Shown: positions 49,794 through 57,678 of the stretch, piece after piece | Layout of the letters: each line of letters starts with the position of its first letter | Position numbering within the stretch: position 1 is the stretch's first letter | Assembly (NCBI RefSeq): GCF_007751715.1 | Contig: NZ_CP036292.1 | Location: 7,186,513 to 7,250,512 of the forward strand | DNA from: Rosistilla oblonga | GTDB lineage: Bacteria; Planctomycetota; Planctomycetia; Pirellulales; Pirellulaceae | Direction of reading: 5' to 3' | Length of the DNA stretch: 64,000 nt | The notes under the pieces: model-generated | Told to the model about the DNA's origin: nothing | The model's input: only the letters and a program-made list of their open reading frames with translations | Database searches by the model: none | Made by a program: the position numbers and the translations under genes

Positions 49794-50516
49794 TCATAAC
49801 CGCTCCATCGACATCGCCAACGTTTCTCCAACGATCCGACAGTCCGAACTCAATACCGCCGTCTGCCCGATCTGCGTCCCATCGACGACCAACGGTTCCT
49901 CGCTGCGGATCCGCCAATCGTCTCCAGAGACAAACAGGATCACGTCGCTGGTCCAATGCGAACATTGGATATGAGCCCCTTGAGAGGGCCCGATCACGCA
50001 GGTGTCGGCCAGCAGGATCATTCCGTCGGCGCGGGGCTGCGTGCGATGACGGCTGACCAAATTCAATCGCGCTGAAGAACTCAGCGGATGCGTTTTTTGA
50101 AACTCGAACTGGACGACGCTCCCCAGTTGAAACCGATCGCCGGTTCGCAGCAGGGTAGGGCGGTCCAACGGTTCGCCTTGCAGACGCGTTGAGGCCAGCG
50201 GTTGCAACACGTAATCGCTCCCCTGCCGGCGAACCGCCGCTGCCCGCCGCGAGAGGTCGCCTTGGACATTGATCTCGACCGACGAACCCGCTCCCGGACC
50301 ACCGATCAACCACTCGTCGCCGGCGACGATCAAGAAGCCACCCACACCATCGATCCACAGCATCCGCGCGTTCTTGCTATCGCTGCCGCGCTGGGCATGC
50401 GATCGGTCGTGCGGTCGGTCTTCCACCACGCTGTTCACCTCGATTGTCGAACCAGCTAAATATTCGTTGTTCCACGACGGCAGCCCGGTTGGATTAACAA
50501 CCGGGCCACAGGTCAT
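49794..50516 (-). CDS. FHA-like phosphothreonine-reader protein
   Basis: 240 residues. A forkhead-associated-type segment (about residues 55-145) has the sequence pattern IGGPGAGSSVEINVQGDLSR followed by RAAAVRRQGSDYVLQPLAST, resembling the GR...SRxH...N-type fold. A second, degenerate copy lies near the C-terminus (CVIGPSQGAHIQCSHWTSD). The call is by pattern, not by profile. FHA domains bind pThr peptides, so adjacency to the kinase (26 bp downstream) supports a kinase-reader pair. No membrane helix is seen. Confidence 0.7.
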   Translation of the reverse strand: MTCGPVVNPTGLPSWNNEYLAGSTIEVNSVVEDRPHDRSHAQRGSDSKNARMLWIDGVGGFLIVAGDEWLIGGPGAGSSVEINVQGDLSRRAAAVRRQGSDYVLQPLASTRLQGEPLDRPTLLRTGDRFQLGSVVQFEFQKTHPLSSSARLNLVSRHRTQPRADGMILLADTCVIGPSQGAHIQCSHWTSDVILFVSGDDWRIRSEEPLVVDGTQIGQTAVLSSDCRIVGETLAMSMERL

Positions 50517-50539
50517 CGATTGACTTTCACCACCGTCGA

Positions 50540-51349
50540 TCAGTCGATCTGAATCATCGCAACCGAATCTTCCGCGGTAGGTTGGTCGCCGTTGAAGTAG
50601 GTCGAGACCTGATTCAAGATGTCTTCGTCCGACTCCTCGGTCAACTCGATCGTACCGTAATACTGATTGTCGACAGCCAACAACTCTTCGTCGACTTCGA
50701 TCCGAGTGCGGATGCTGTCGATAAGATCGCGGGTTCGCGACAGATGGCTATCGTCCAGGTTCAGCGAGCTGGCGGCGTGTGCAACTTGGTTGGCTGCATA
50801 TTGAGCCTGCAAGTTTTCGACTTCGACTTCCAACTGACGCTTGGCCGACAACATCTCATCCATGCGGTCCTTGGCAGCTTGCAGCGTCTTCTCACGAGCG
50901 GTGAGCATCTGTTGCAGCTTGTCCACGGTTGCCTTCTGGGTCTTGAATCGGTTGAAGCGACCGGCCAGATCGTCTTTCACTTGGTCGGCACTATAAGTTC
51001 GCTTGGCGTAAACGAACCGCGTGTCGCCACTTTGCAGATCGGCGGTCAAACGCATGATGTCGCGTTCAGCCGAAGCCAACATGTCGGCCTTCGAATCGAT
51101 CTGCTTTTGAAGTTTTGCGACGTGGATTTTTTCCGACGCGATCAACTTCATGTTCTTGGCGATCTCCGGCTGCAGGTCGTCGATCATCTGACGGGCACGA
51201 TCGATTTCCACGTTTACCGGTACGACATCTTTGACCGCATCGCGAGCGTAACCGAACCCGGTCTTCATATAGCTCGACATTCCGGTCCCAAAAACGAGCC
51301 CAGAAAGCAACAGGGCCAGGCTACCGCCAACTAGGGTTTTCTTAATCAT
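50540..51349 (-). CDS. Secreted coiled-coil protein, first gene of the kinase operon
   Basis: 269 residues. A signal sequence (GGSLALLLSGLVFGTGMSS) is followed by a long helix-rich region with clear heptad character (residues 50-200, e.g. LQKQIDSKADMLASAERDI, KDRMDEMLSAKRQLEVEVEN). The C-terminal part is acidic (ELTEESDEDILNQVS). It is likely periplasmic or tethered and could act as a sensor or structural partner. The start is ATG 51349; the preceding GTG 51352 is also in frame. The gap to the FHA-like gene is 23 bp, consistent with one operon. Confidence 0.8.
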   Translation of the reverse strand: MIKKTLVGGSLALLLSGLVFGTGMSSYMKTGFGYARDAVKDVVPVNVEIDRARQMIDDLQPEIAKNMKLIASEKIHVAKLQKQIDSKADMLASAERDIMRLTADLQSGDTRFVYAKRTYSADQVKDDLAGRFNRFKTQKATVDKLQQMLTAREKTLQAAKDRMDEMLSAKRQLEVEVENLQAQYAANQVAHAASSLNLDDSHLSRTRDLIDSIRTRIEVDEELLAVDNQYYGTIELTEESDEDILNQVSTYFNGDQPTAEDSVAMIQID

Positions 51350-51941
51350 CACACTTACTCTCTATCTAAATTTGACTTTGCATTCCCTGAATTCTTGCGA
51401 CCCCACCAAGGATCCATGTTCCATTCATCCAGTAGTTCGCCGCCGCCGCGGGGATCTTGGTGAATCGAACCGAAAATTTTTCCAGGTCGGAACAATTGCC
51501 CGTCCTTCCAAGGGAAAAGCCTGATTTGCCGCAGAGTTCTTTTGGTTTGCCGGGCGAACTCGATTAAGTTCGGGAAAGGAGAGGGAACCCTGGCACGCTG
51601 GAAGCCGTATTAAAGTGACAATGCTGCTTGCTCCTCCGTTGCGGATGAAGTGTTCGCATCACTTGGACACGTTGGAAGCCGTATTAAAGAGACAATGCTG
51701 CCTTTTTGAGACATTCGCGTCCTAAAAAAGCAGCGCGGTAAACCGCGTCAGAATTTAGGCAAGTTGACTTAACTTGATAGAGCAAAAGGAGTTAAGCGTT
51801 CTCAGCAAGAATTGCCATGTCACCATGGCACGTTGATTGCTCCGAACCTTTATTCAGAAGAATCGGTCTTAATTGGCATCGACCGCAACCGCGGCAATGC
51901 CGATAAACGATACTAGGGACTGTCGAACCGGGAGACGAATT
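51350..51941. other. Divergent non-coding region with two direct repeats
   Basis: About 590 bases between the kinase operon and a small divergent gene. It holds an imperfect dyad (51404-51414 / 51453-51462), the 33-bp direct repeat pair at 51595 and 51669, and a short hairpin (GCGGTAAACCGC, around 51735). No frame here has coding character. The region is long enough to carry a non-coding RNA, though nothing proves one. Confidence 0.5.
51595..51701. repeat. Two 33-bp direct repeats, 74-bp period
   Basis: 51595-51627 and 51669-51701 share 31 of 33 bases, including GGAAGCCGTATTAAAG and GACAATGCTGC. They are too long and too precisely spaced to be chance. They lie between the divergent kinase operon promoter and the 69-aa gene. 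Confidence 0.85.
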
Positions 51942-52151
51942 ATGTCGCCAATCTATTCCAATCCGAAAAACGGAACTGCCACCACGCTTCCTATCGAAGC
52001 GACTTGGGCAGAGCTCTCCGAACGGACAGACAAATCCGATACCAGCGCTTTGGCTCAATGGATCGAGGCAGATCTCGAGCGTATCGAAAATCAGTTGAGC
52101 GATTTCATTACGCCCAACACGCTGAAGAAGTCGTTGCGCAGCGGACGCTAA
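51942..52151 (+). CDS. Small protein of unknown function (69 aa)
   Basis: A 69-residue protein whose second half is helical (LAQWIEADLERIENQLSDFI). The start at ATG 51942 is supported by GGAG at 51931-51934 with 7-base spacing; upstream in-frame codons are not. There are no hydrophobic segments. Composition is balanced rather than shadow-like, so it is likely real. It ends 60 bp before the convergent KAS gene. Function unknown. Confidence 0.6.
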   Translation: MSPIYSNPKNGTATTLPIEATWAELSERTDKSDTSALAQWIEADLERIENQLSDFITPNTLKKSLRSGR

Positions 52152-52167
52152 CGACGATTGAAGCACT

Positions 52168-52193
52168 CGCGGCGGGCGACACCGCCCACCGCG
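52168..52193. terminator. GC-rich hairpin between small gene and KAS gene
   Basis: CGCGG + GGGCG (52168-52178) pairs with CGCCC + CCGCG (52183-52193) with one 1x1 mismatch and loop ACAC. It lies between two convergent stops (52151 and 52212). Confidence 0.6.
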
Positions 52194-52211
52194 ATCGATC
52201 ATTCTATAGGC

Positions 52212-53495
52212 CTAAGCTTCGAACTTGCCCAAGCAGAGGGTCACGTTCTGGCCACCAAAACCGAAGCTGTTGTTCAACGCATACTTCACTTTGGCCTGCC
52301 GCGCTTCGTTGGGCACGTAATCCAGATCGCAAAGCGGATCGGGATTTTCATAATTGATCGTCGGTGGCAGCACGCTGTCGCGAATCGCTAGCAAACAGAC
52401 GATCATCTCGGTCACGCCCGCTGCGGCAATCAAGTGCCCCATCATGCTCTTCGTACTGCTGACCGGCGTCTTATAAGCGTTGTCGCCAAAGACCTGCTTG
52501 CATGCTAGCGTTTCGACCTTGTCGTTGACCGTCGTGCTGGTTCCGTGAGCATTGACGTAATCAATGTCCTCGGGATTCAGTCCCGCATCGCTGATCGCCA
52601 TCCGCATGCTTGCAATTCCGCCGTGCCCATCGGGTGGAATGTCGGTGATCCGGAACGCGTCGGCTGTCGTTCCATAACCGAGGATCTCACCGTAGATCGG
52701 GGCCCCACGGCGGCGAGCGTGTTCGAGTTCTTCGAGAACAACCATGCCGGAGCCCTCGCCCAAAACAAACCCATCGCGACGGGCGTCGAACGGGCGGCTG
52801 GCCGCTGTCGGGTTAGCGTTGTTCTCGCTGAGAGCCGTCAGCAGATTAAATCCGGTGACGCCAAAGGGATGGATCATGCTGTGCGTGCCGCCGGAAAGCA
52901 TCACGTCGGCATCGCCGCGGCGGATGATCTCGGTCGCTTCGCCGATCGCTTGGCTGCTGGCCGCACAAGCTGTCAGACAGTTGTAGTTGGGCCCTTGAGC
53001 GTTGAACATCGCCGCCAGATGGGCCGCCGGCATGTTCGGTTCCTGTTCCAATTCGACCAGCGGATTGAGTACTTCCAGTCCCTTCTGCAGGAACTTGGCC
53101 ATGTCGTACTCGCCCCCCTCCATCGCGACGGTCATCATGTCGGTGAAGGTGACAAAGTCCTGGTTTCCTTCGCCGCTGCCCAGGTAGACGCCAAAGCGGT
53201 GCGGGGCGACGCCGGCGTCCATGATCCCGCTTTCGCTGATCGCCTGCTTCGCCGCACCGGCAGCAAACTTGGTGTGCCGGCCACGGTGCTTCCACAATTC
53301 GGGATCTTCGCCGGTATCGGTGATGTCCCAACCCTTCACCTCTGCCGAGATTTGGGTCGGAAAACCTTTGGCGTTAAACAACGTCGTATACCCGACGCCG
53401 CTTTGACCCTCCTGCAAGCCTTTCCATACGGTGGTTGGATCATGTCCCATGGGGTTGATCATACCGATGCCAGTGACGACAACGCGTGGACGCAT
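52212..53495 (-). CDS. Beta-ketoacyl-ACP synthase II (FabF-type)
   Basis: 427 residues of thiolase fold. Active residues are Cys in NCLTACAASSQAIGEA, His in VNAHGTSTTVND and His in TKSMMGHLIAAAG. The KAS II opening RVVVTGIGMINPMGHD and NNSFGFGGQNVTLCLG at the end are canonical. It elongates acyl-ACP chains by decarboxylative condensation. It is the last gene in a minus-strand series of dehydratase, ACP, dehydratase and KAS. No malonyl transferase or ketoreductase is adjacent, so the pathway must borrow them from elsewhere. Confidence 0.93.
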   Translation of the reverse strand: MRPRVVVTGIGMINPMGHDPTTVWKGLQEGQSGVGYTTLFNAKGFPTQISAEVKGWDITDTGEDPELWKHRGRHTKFAAGAAKQAISESGIMDAGVAPHRFGVYLGSGEGNQDFVTFTDMMTVAMEGGEYDMAKFLQKGLEVLNPLVELEQEPNMPAAHLAAMFNAQGPNYNCLTACAASSQAIGEATEIIRRGDADVMLSGGTHSMIHPFGVTGFNLLTALSENNANPTAASRPFDARRDGFVLGEGSGMVVLEELEHARRRGAPIYGEILGYGTTADAFRITDIPPDGHGGIASMRMAISDAGLNPEDIDYVNAHGTSTTVNDKVETLACKQVFGDNAYKTPVSSTKSMMGHLIAAAGVTEMIVCLLAIRDSVLPPTINYENPDPLCDLDYVPNEARQAKVKYALNNSFGFGGQNVTLCLGKFEA

Positions 53496-53842
53496 GGTGT
53501 TACCTTTGAAGATGCAAATATTTGGACAGATTGGATTTTTGATTTGCGATTCCCGCAGCCTACCGATCTTCGATGTGGCGAAGCGACGGAGACCGTCGGG
53601 ACGGCTGATCGGGAAGCTTTTGATCCAAAGCTGAAAACGTGAGTTTACCGGTTGGGAAAATCGCGAGCCCGAATCGCGAAACTTAAGCGTAGCCGAACTT
53701 GCCGCCGATTGGTATTCGGGTTTCCCCTCGGATCCGAGCGATCTCGCCGGCTAGGACCCGACAATTGCGGATCCCCGCGTGGCGGCAGGGAGAACCAGTG
53801 GTCGATCCTCTTCCGCCAGCCGGGTTAGATTTGCTGGCGGCT
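53496..53842. other. Gap inside the acyl cassette, no gene seen
   Basis: 347 bases between the second dehydratase stop and the KAS start. No frame has coding character on the minus strand. It likely carries a separate promoter or leader for the KAS gene. No hairpin of note was found. Confidence 0.45.
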
Positions 53843-54376
53843 TTAGGTTGCCGGAGTCGATTCGTCGTCCAGCAGATTCTTGGAGACTGGCAGCGGATTT
53901 CCGTCGGCATCCTGAGCGACTTCCCACAATCGCATCAGCCGCAACATCGTCAGCAGATTCGCCGGATTGAACAGCTGGCCGGTGCCAAAGCGTTCCTCGT
54001 CCAGGAAGGCAAACAACATCTGCACCTCCGCCTGCAGTTTGCCTTCGCAGTAACTGGTTCCGGTGATCACCGCCCCATCGTTCTGCAGATCGTCGATCGT
54101 GGCGGTGTAGTGCAGGGTATCGCCGGGGCGAGCGGGTTGGTGGAATTTGGCTTTCCCAACCTTCGCCAGCACGATCCGCTGTTGAAAATCGAAGCACTCC
54201 GAGACCAGGATCCCGCCGGTCTGGGCGAGACCTTCGATGATCAGAGTGTTGGGAAAGACGGGGTGCGCCGGCAGATATTCGTCGACCGGTTCCTCGGTCA
54301 ACGAGATATTTTTGATCGCTTCGGCGCGCTCACGGCTCTTGAAATAGGTGAAGCGATCGATCCAAAACCAACGCAT
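53843..54376 (-). CDS. FabZ-like 3-hydroxyacyl-ACP dehydratase (second copy)
   Basis: 177 residues of hot-dog fold. The catalytic helix region is HPVFPNTLIIEGLAQTGG, matching the FabZ HxxxPGxLxxEAxAQ pattern with a modified Gly position (NT for PG). The following strand VGKAKFHQPARPGDTLHYTATI is also FabZ-like. A C-terminal extension of about 40 residues (FNPANLLTMLRLMRLWEV) follows. The frame is open upstream to 54535, but the fold begins at ATG 54376 (MRWFWIDRFTYF). It pairs with the ACP gene 466 bp upstream. Confidence 0.85.
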   Translation of the reverse strand: MRWFWIDRFTYFKSRERAEAIKNISLTEEPVDEYLPAHPVFPNTLIIEGLAQTGGILVSECFDFQQRIVLAKVGKAKFHQPARPGDTLHYTATIDDLQNDGAVITGTSYCEGKLQAEVQMLFAFLDEERFGTGQLFNPANLLTMLRLMRLWEVAQDADGNPLPVSKNLLDDESTPAT

Positions 54377-54842
54377 TGTCTTATGCCACTCTGTCGATAA
54401 ATAAAAGCTTCCACGCTGACAGCCAGCTGTTCCGCGAATGGCCTCGATGCCATTTGACGGGCGAACCCCGCCATCACAGCCGCTGCGGCGGCCATCGTTC
54501 GCCTGTCCGGGCGACACAAACTTCGCTGGGTCCAAACCGCAATCGATTGGGACCTACCGACGAGGATGCGTCGCAGAAAACGAGCGTTTGCAATCGGGTA
54601 GAAACCGATTTTTGTTCCAACCGGGGGGCGGCAACGCCCCGCGATTCTCTGTCCCAACGCGCCCCGGGGAGGGACGCGGTTTGGCGAGACGCTGCAGAGG
54701 TCGATTGCGTTCGCACCTCTGCTTCCTGGCGAGCGACAGACCGAGGCGATGATGCTATCAAAACGAAGCACCTCGCCTCGCGGCGGCTCACCCGATCCGA
54801 CGAACAACTCCCAGCGGACGGTCCCGCCGGGGCGGGGCCTAA
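54377..54842. other. Gap between ACP and second dehydratase, with hairpins
   Basis: 466 bases. A strong stem-loop lies at 54625-54640 and other GC-rich dyads surround it. Frames crossing this region have shadow-like composition. It may separate two transcription units of the acyl cassette. Confidence 0.45.
54625..54640 (-). terminator. GNRA-type hairpin downstream of ACP gene
   Basis: GGGGCG (54625-54630) and CGCCCC (54635-54640) form a 6-bp stem closed by GCAA (TTGC on the minus strand), about 200 bp past the ACP stop in transcription direction. There is no T-run, so this is an mRNA 3' structure candidate rather than a proven terminator. Confidence 0.35.
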
Positions 54843-55229
54843 TTAGGCGCCGACCTTGGAGTTGACGTAGCTGCACAGATCGTTGACGGTCAACAGATCG
54901 CCGAAGTCTTGAACGCGAGGGTTCTTTTCGAACTTCGACAGATCGGCCCACGACATACGCTTCTTCAGCTCGACCAAGCCGTCTTCGGTGACCTTGCCAT
55001 CTTTGACATATTCGCTGTTGGTCAAAATGTCCTCGGGGAACAATTCTTCGCGAGGAATTTGGATGTCGAAGGCTTTTTCCAACTTGAACACGATGTCCAG
55101 AAAGTCGATCGATTCGGCACCAAGATCGCCAACCATCGTCGCTTCGGGAGTGACTTCGTCGTCGTCAACACCTAGTGCGTCGACCAGAGCAGCTTGAACC
55201 TTTTCGTAGACTTCGTCTTGCGTAGGCAT
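54843..55229 (-). CDS. Acyl carrier protein with C-terminal extension
   Basis: 128 residues. The carrier domain (residues 1-80) has the phosphopantetheine site in LGAESIDFLD (Ser40, ES instead of the usual DS). It is preceded by VQAALVDALGVDDDEVTPEA and followed by FDIQIPREEL. The protein then runs about 50 residues further (KKRMSWADLSKFEKNPRVQD to the end), while standard ACP is about 78 residues. The extension may dock to partner enzymes. It lies between two dehydratase genes and belongs to the KAS cassette. Confidence 0.92.
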   Translation of the reverse strand: MPTQDEVYEKVQAALVDALGVDDDEVTPEATMVGDLGAESIDFLDIVFKLEKAFDIQIPREELFPEDILTNSEYVKDGKVTEDGLVELKKRMSWADLSKFEKNPRVQDFGDLLTVNDLCSYVNSKVGA

Positions 55230-55315
55230 CGTTATTTAAACCTTTCGTATTTACGAATATGTGCCGTTTGACTGTTTCTTCGGCACGTGTATCAAAGTGA
55301 TTTGCTGTGTTGCAA

Positions 55316-55825
55316 TTACAATGTCGACTGCGTCATCGCTTGGATCACTGCGGGCTGATCCCCAAACATATTAAAGAACTGCTCTCGAACAAACCTTCGG
55401 GTATCGTCGTCGTTATTGTGCGGACTCGCTTCGCTGCCGGACCGCTCCAAGATTAAACGTGCCGATACCGTTACTTTATCGCCCTTCGTGGCCTGAGCCT
55501 TGACCGTCACTAGCGGACCATCCTCTTTAAACTTGTCAGCTTTGATCTCCAAGGTCTCTCCGGGACACAAAAAGTCACCGAACTTGACCGATTTGGCTTC
55601 GACCAAAAAGACGTGAGGCGAGGCAAAATCTTCGCCGGTTCGAACCATCCACATCGCCGCTTGGTACAATGCTTCGAGCATCATCACCCCCGGCATGACC
55701 GGAAAACGTGGGAAATGGTCCAATAGATAGTCTTCCGACGCGTGCAGCGTGCGGCGGGCGATAAGTTGAATCCCGGGTTGGAGCGCAACGATTTCGTCGA
55801 GCTGACTGTAACGCATCTTGGACAA
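55316..55825 (-). CDS. FabZ/FabA-like 3-hydroxyacyl-ACP dehydratase (first copy)
   Basis: About 169 residues. The hot-dog catalytic region is DHFPRFPVMPGVMMLEALYQ, with the His and Glu of the FabZ family intact, then [22 protein letters not shown]-terminal tail after the fold (about residues 130-169) is longer than in standard FabZ. Start choice is uncertain: ATG 55816 lacks a Shine-Dalgarno, while TTG 55825 has AAGGA 8 bases upstream, and the frame is open to 55831. It is the first gene of the acyl cassette. Confidence 0.85.
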   Translation of the reverse strand: MSKMRYSQLDEIVALQPGIQLIARRTLHASEDYLLDHFPRFPVMPGVMMLEALYQAAMWMVRTGEDFASPHVFLVEAKSVKFGDFLCPGETLEIKADKFKEDGPLVTVKAQATKGDKVTVSARLILERSGSEASPHNNDDDTRRFVREQFFNMFGDQPAVIQAMTQSTL

Positions 55826-56033
55826 AATCAAATTCCTTCACGATCGCTGGGCAAGGGATTAACGTGCCTTAACGCAAATAGAATAGTAGCCAGCGTTTAT
55901 CGCCTCAAGCGTAGAATCGTTACAATCACCCCAGTTAACGCCAAGTTATCGAGGTTTCCTGGTTATTAAACAGGCGCACTCCCTCATTTAGCACCTTCTC
56001 TCTTCCTCTACAGTTCCCAGCGACGATTTCCAA

Positions 56034-56444
56034 GTGAACGAAGATTCCCTATCTTCCGCTGCCACAGCTAGCAACTTTGTCCTGCTGTGGCACCAATTGC
56101 CAGCATCCTCGCCGCGACGATCCCATTTCGATCTGATGTTGGAGGACTCCGGACAGCTGAGAACTTGGGCGATCCCGCGGATCCCCTCACCTGGCGAAAG
56201 CGTCCAGGGACTTGGTCTGCCTCCACATCGAATCGCCTACCTCGATCTGGAAGGGGAGATCTCCGGCGGACGCGGGTCGGTGCGGCGCATCGATCGGGGG
56301 ACCTACACGATCATCGAATCGAGTGACGAACAACTATCGATCGAGATCCGCGGCGATCAGCTGACGGGGCAGTTGCGGTTTCGCGCAACCGAATCGGATC
56401 AGTTGTGGGAGATCTCGCGAGTCGACGCCTTGGCCAATTTGTAG
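56034..56444 (+). CDS. Stand-alone LigD-type 3'-phosphoesterase domain protein
   Basis: 136 residues matching the 3'-phosphoesterase (PE) domain of bacterial LigD. The pattern SHFDLMLEDSGQLRTWAIPR corresponds to HHYDLRLE..G.L.SWAVPK, then HRIAYLDLEGEISGGRGSVR and RGTYTIIES. It probably trims 3' ends during repair; no polymerase or ligase module is attached or nearby. The start is GTG 56034 with a poor Shine-Dalgarno. Its last 46 bases overlap the 3' end of the opposing gene. Confidence 0.85.
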   Translation: MNEDSLSSAATASNFVLLWHQLPASSPRRSHFDLMLEDSGQLRTWAIPRIPSPGESVQGLGLPPHRIAYLDLEGEISGGRGSVRRIDRGTYTIIESSDEQLSIEIRGDQLTGQLRFRATESDQLWEISRVDALANL

Positions 56445-57148
56445 ATCGGCCCGTCGGGGATCCAAGCGGTGTGAGCCTTGGCGCCGGTGCGGCCGGCCAA
56501 CACGATCTCGCCATCCAACAATTCCAGCGTCTCGATCACGACGGGGGTTTCGACGTAGCGGTCGTGTTCGCTGGGAACGGTCACCAGTGCTATCAAGTCG
56601 TCCTCTTCGTTCTCCCAGCGAACTTCCAGATCCCCCCGCGATGCGGCGATGCTGATCTTGTCGGAGAAGTGTTGCAGAGGGATCGGCAGCGCGCCGGCTC
56701 GCAAACGGTGAATCTGCAGCGCGATCACGTTCGGTTCGTCGGTCAGCTGGGCGTGCAGTTCAAACGAGATCACCGAATCGATCCGCCCCCGCCGGTAGCG
56801 AGCCGCGACGATCACCTTGCCATCTTCGACCGAGACCCGCGGATCTTCGGTTCCCGGGGGGAGGACGTTGGGAAATTGATTCGCCAGTTCCGACGCTAGC
56901 CAAGCGTTGATCTGATCGGTGGTAAACGTGGCGTGCCAATCGCCGACGATCTGCACCTGTTGAGAGAGCTGTTCGAACTGAGCTTGCAGTTCTTCTTTAT
57001 GTTGCAGTGCCAGCGGTGCCGATGCGACCGCGGTCTTATAAAACGCCGGAGCCTGCTGTGCGGCGCGAGCGGCCCACCAGGTGAACGCTCCCAGACCGGT
57101 TGCGATAAAAACGAGAACCAGTCCGAGTGTTTTCAATAGCCGTCGCAT
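56399..57148 (-). CDS. Membrane-anchored protein of unknown function
   Basis: 249 residues with an N-terminal anchor (KTLGLVLVFIATGLGAFTWWA), then a soluble domain. That domain has helices (LQHKEELQAQFEQLSQQVQI), a DQINAWLASELANQFPNVLP motif and beta strands (VSVEDGKVIVAARYR, IALQIHRLRAG). The DQINAWLA-type opening occurs in other planctomycete proteins of this shape (recollection). It is probably periplasmic. ATG 57148 is chosen because the anchor begins there; the frame is open much further but without a start signal. Its stop lies inside the end of the opposing phosphoesterase gene. Confidence 0.75.
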   Translation of the reverse strand: MRRLLKTLGLVLVFIATGLGAFTWWAARAAQQAPAFYKTAVASAPLALQHKEELQAQFEQLSQQVQIVGDWHATFTTDQINAWLASELANQFPNVLPPGTEDPRVSVEDGKVIVAARYRRGRIDSVISFELHAQLTDEPNVIALQIHRLRAGALPIPLQHFSDKISIAASRGDLEVRWENEEDDLIALVTVPSEHDRYVETPVVIETLELLDGEIVLAGRTGAKAHTAWIPDGPIYKLAKASTREISHN

Positions 57149-57678
57149 GGCAAAGTCCCTGAAGCCATTGGATGCGAGAAGAAGCACGCCAAAGCATCTT
57201 ACGGAAGCTGTTAAAGCCAGGTCAACTTCCATATTCGGCCGATCGGGCATCGTTCGCAGGCGATTGGGCCCCCCAACGGGGAAGCAAACGCGGTTCGATC
57301 GCCCCCAAACCAAGCTATCGATATCGCTTCGATTCGCTAACATGTTCCAAGTGTCTGCTTGGCTGAGATTCTTTTGTATTAAATCGTGGAATCCGCTACC
57401 GTGCGTTGCCGCGGGATCGATCGCCAGGACTGCGATCGATCGACGTTCCGATTCGTCCGGCGTGCACTGGGCGATGCACAAGCCGTCGCCAGGTCGGGGT
57501 GCTATCAATCGAAGCAAGCTGGTTCCTGGGATTTCTGTTCTGGGGGTTATGGACGATTGGGGGTCATCTCGATCGGGGACAGCGATCTTTGCAGCGGTCG
57601 CAGGTTGGACGCTGACGCTGTAATTTGCTGTATAAGCTGGGAATATTCGAAGCAACGTTCATCCGACGGAGACGATCA
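57149..57678. other. Long spacer between divergent genes, no gene recognised
   Basis: 530 bases, open in several frames on both strands but without start signals or family features. It must hold the promoters of the membrane-anchored protein (leftward) and scpB (rightward). It may contain a decayed gene; nothing supports a specific one. Confidence 0.45.

Noticed and set aside
51404..51462. Imperfect dyad CACCAAGGATC / GATCTTGGTG as an operator
   Set aside because: One bulged base and a 38-base spacing make it weak; kept only as a note in the spacer entry.
57081..57623. 180-residue + strand frame upstream of scpB
   Set aside because: No start signal, basic shadow composition, and overlap with the opposing membrane-protein gene.
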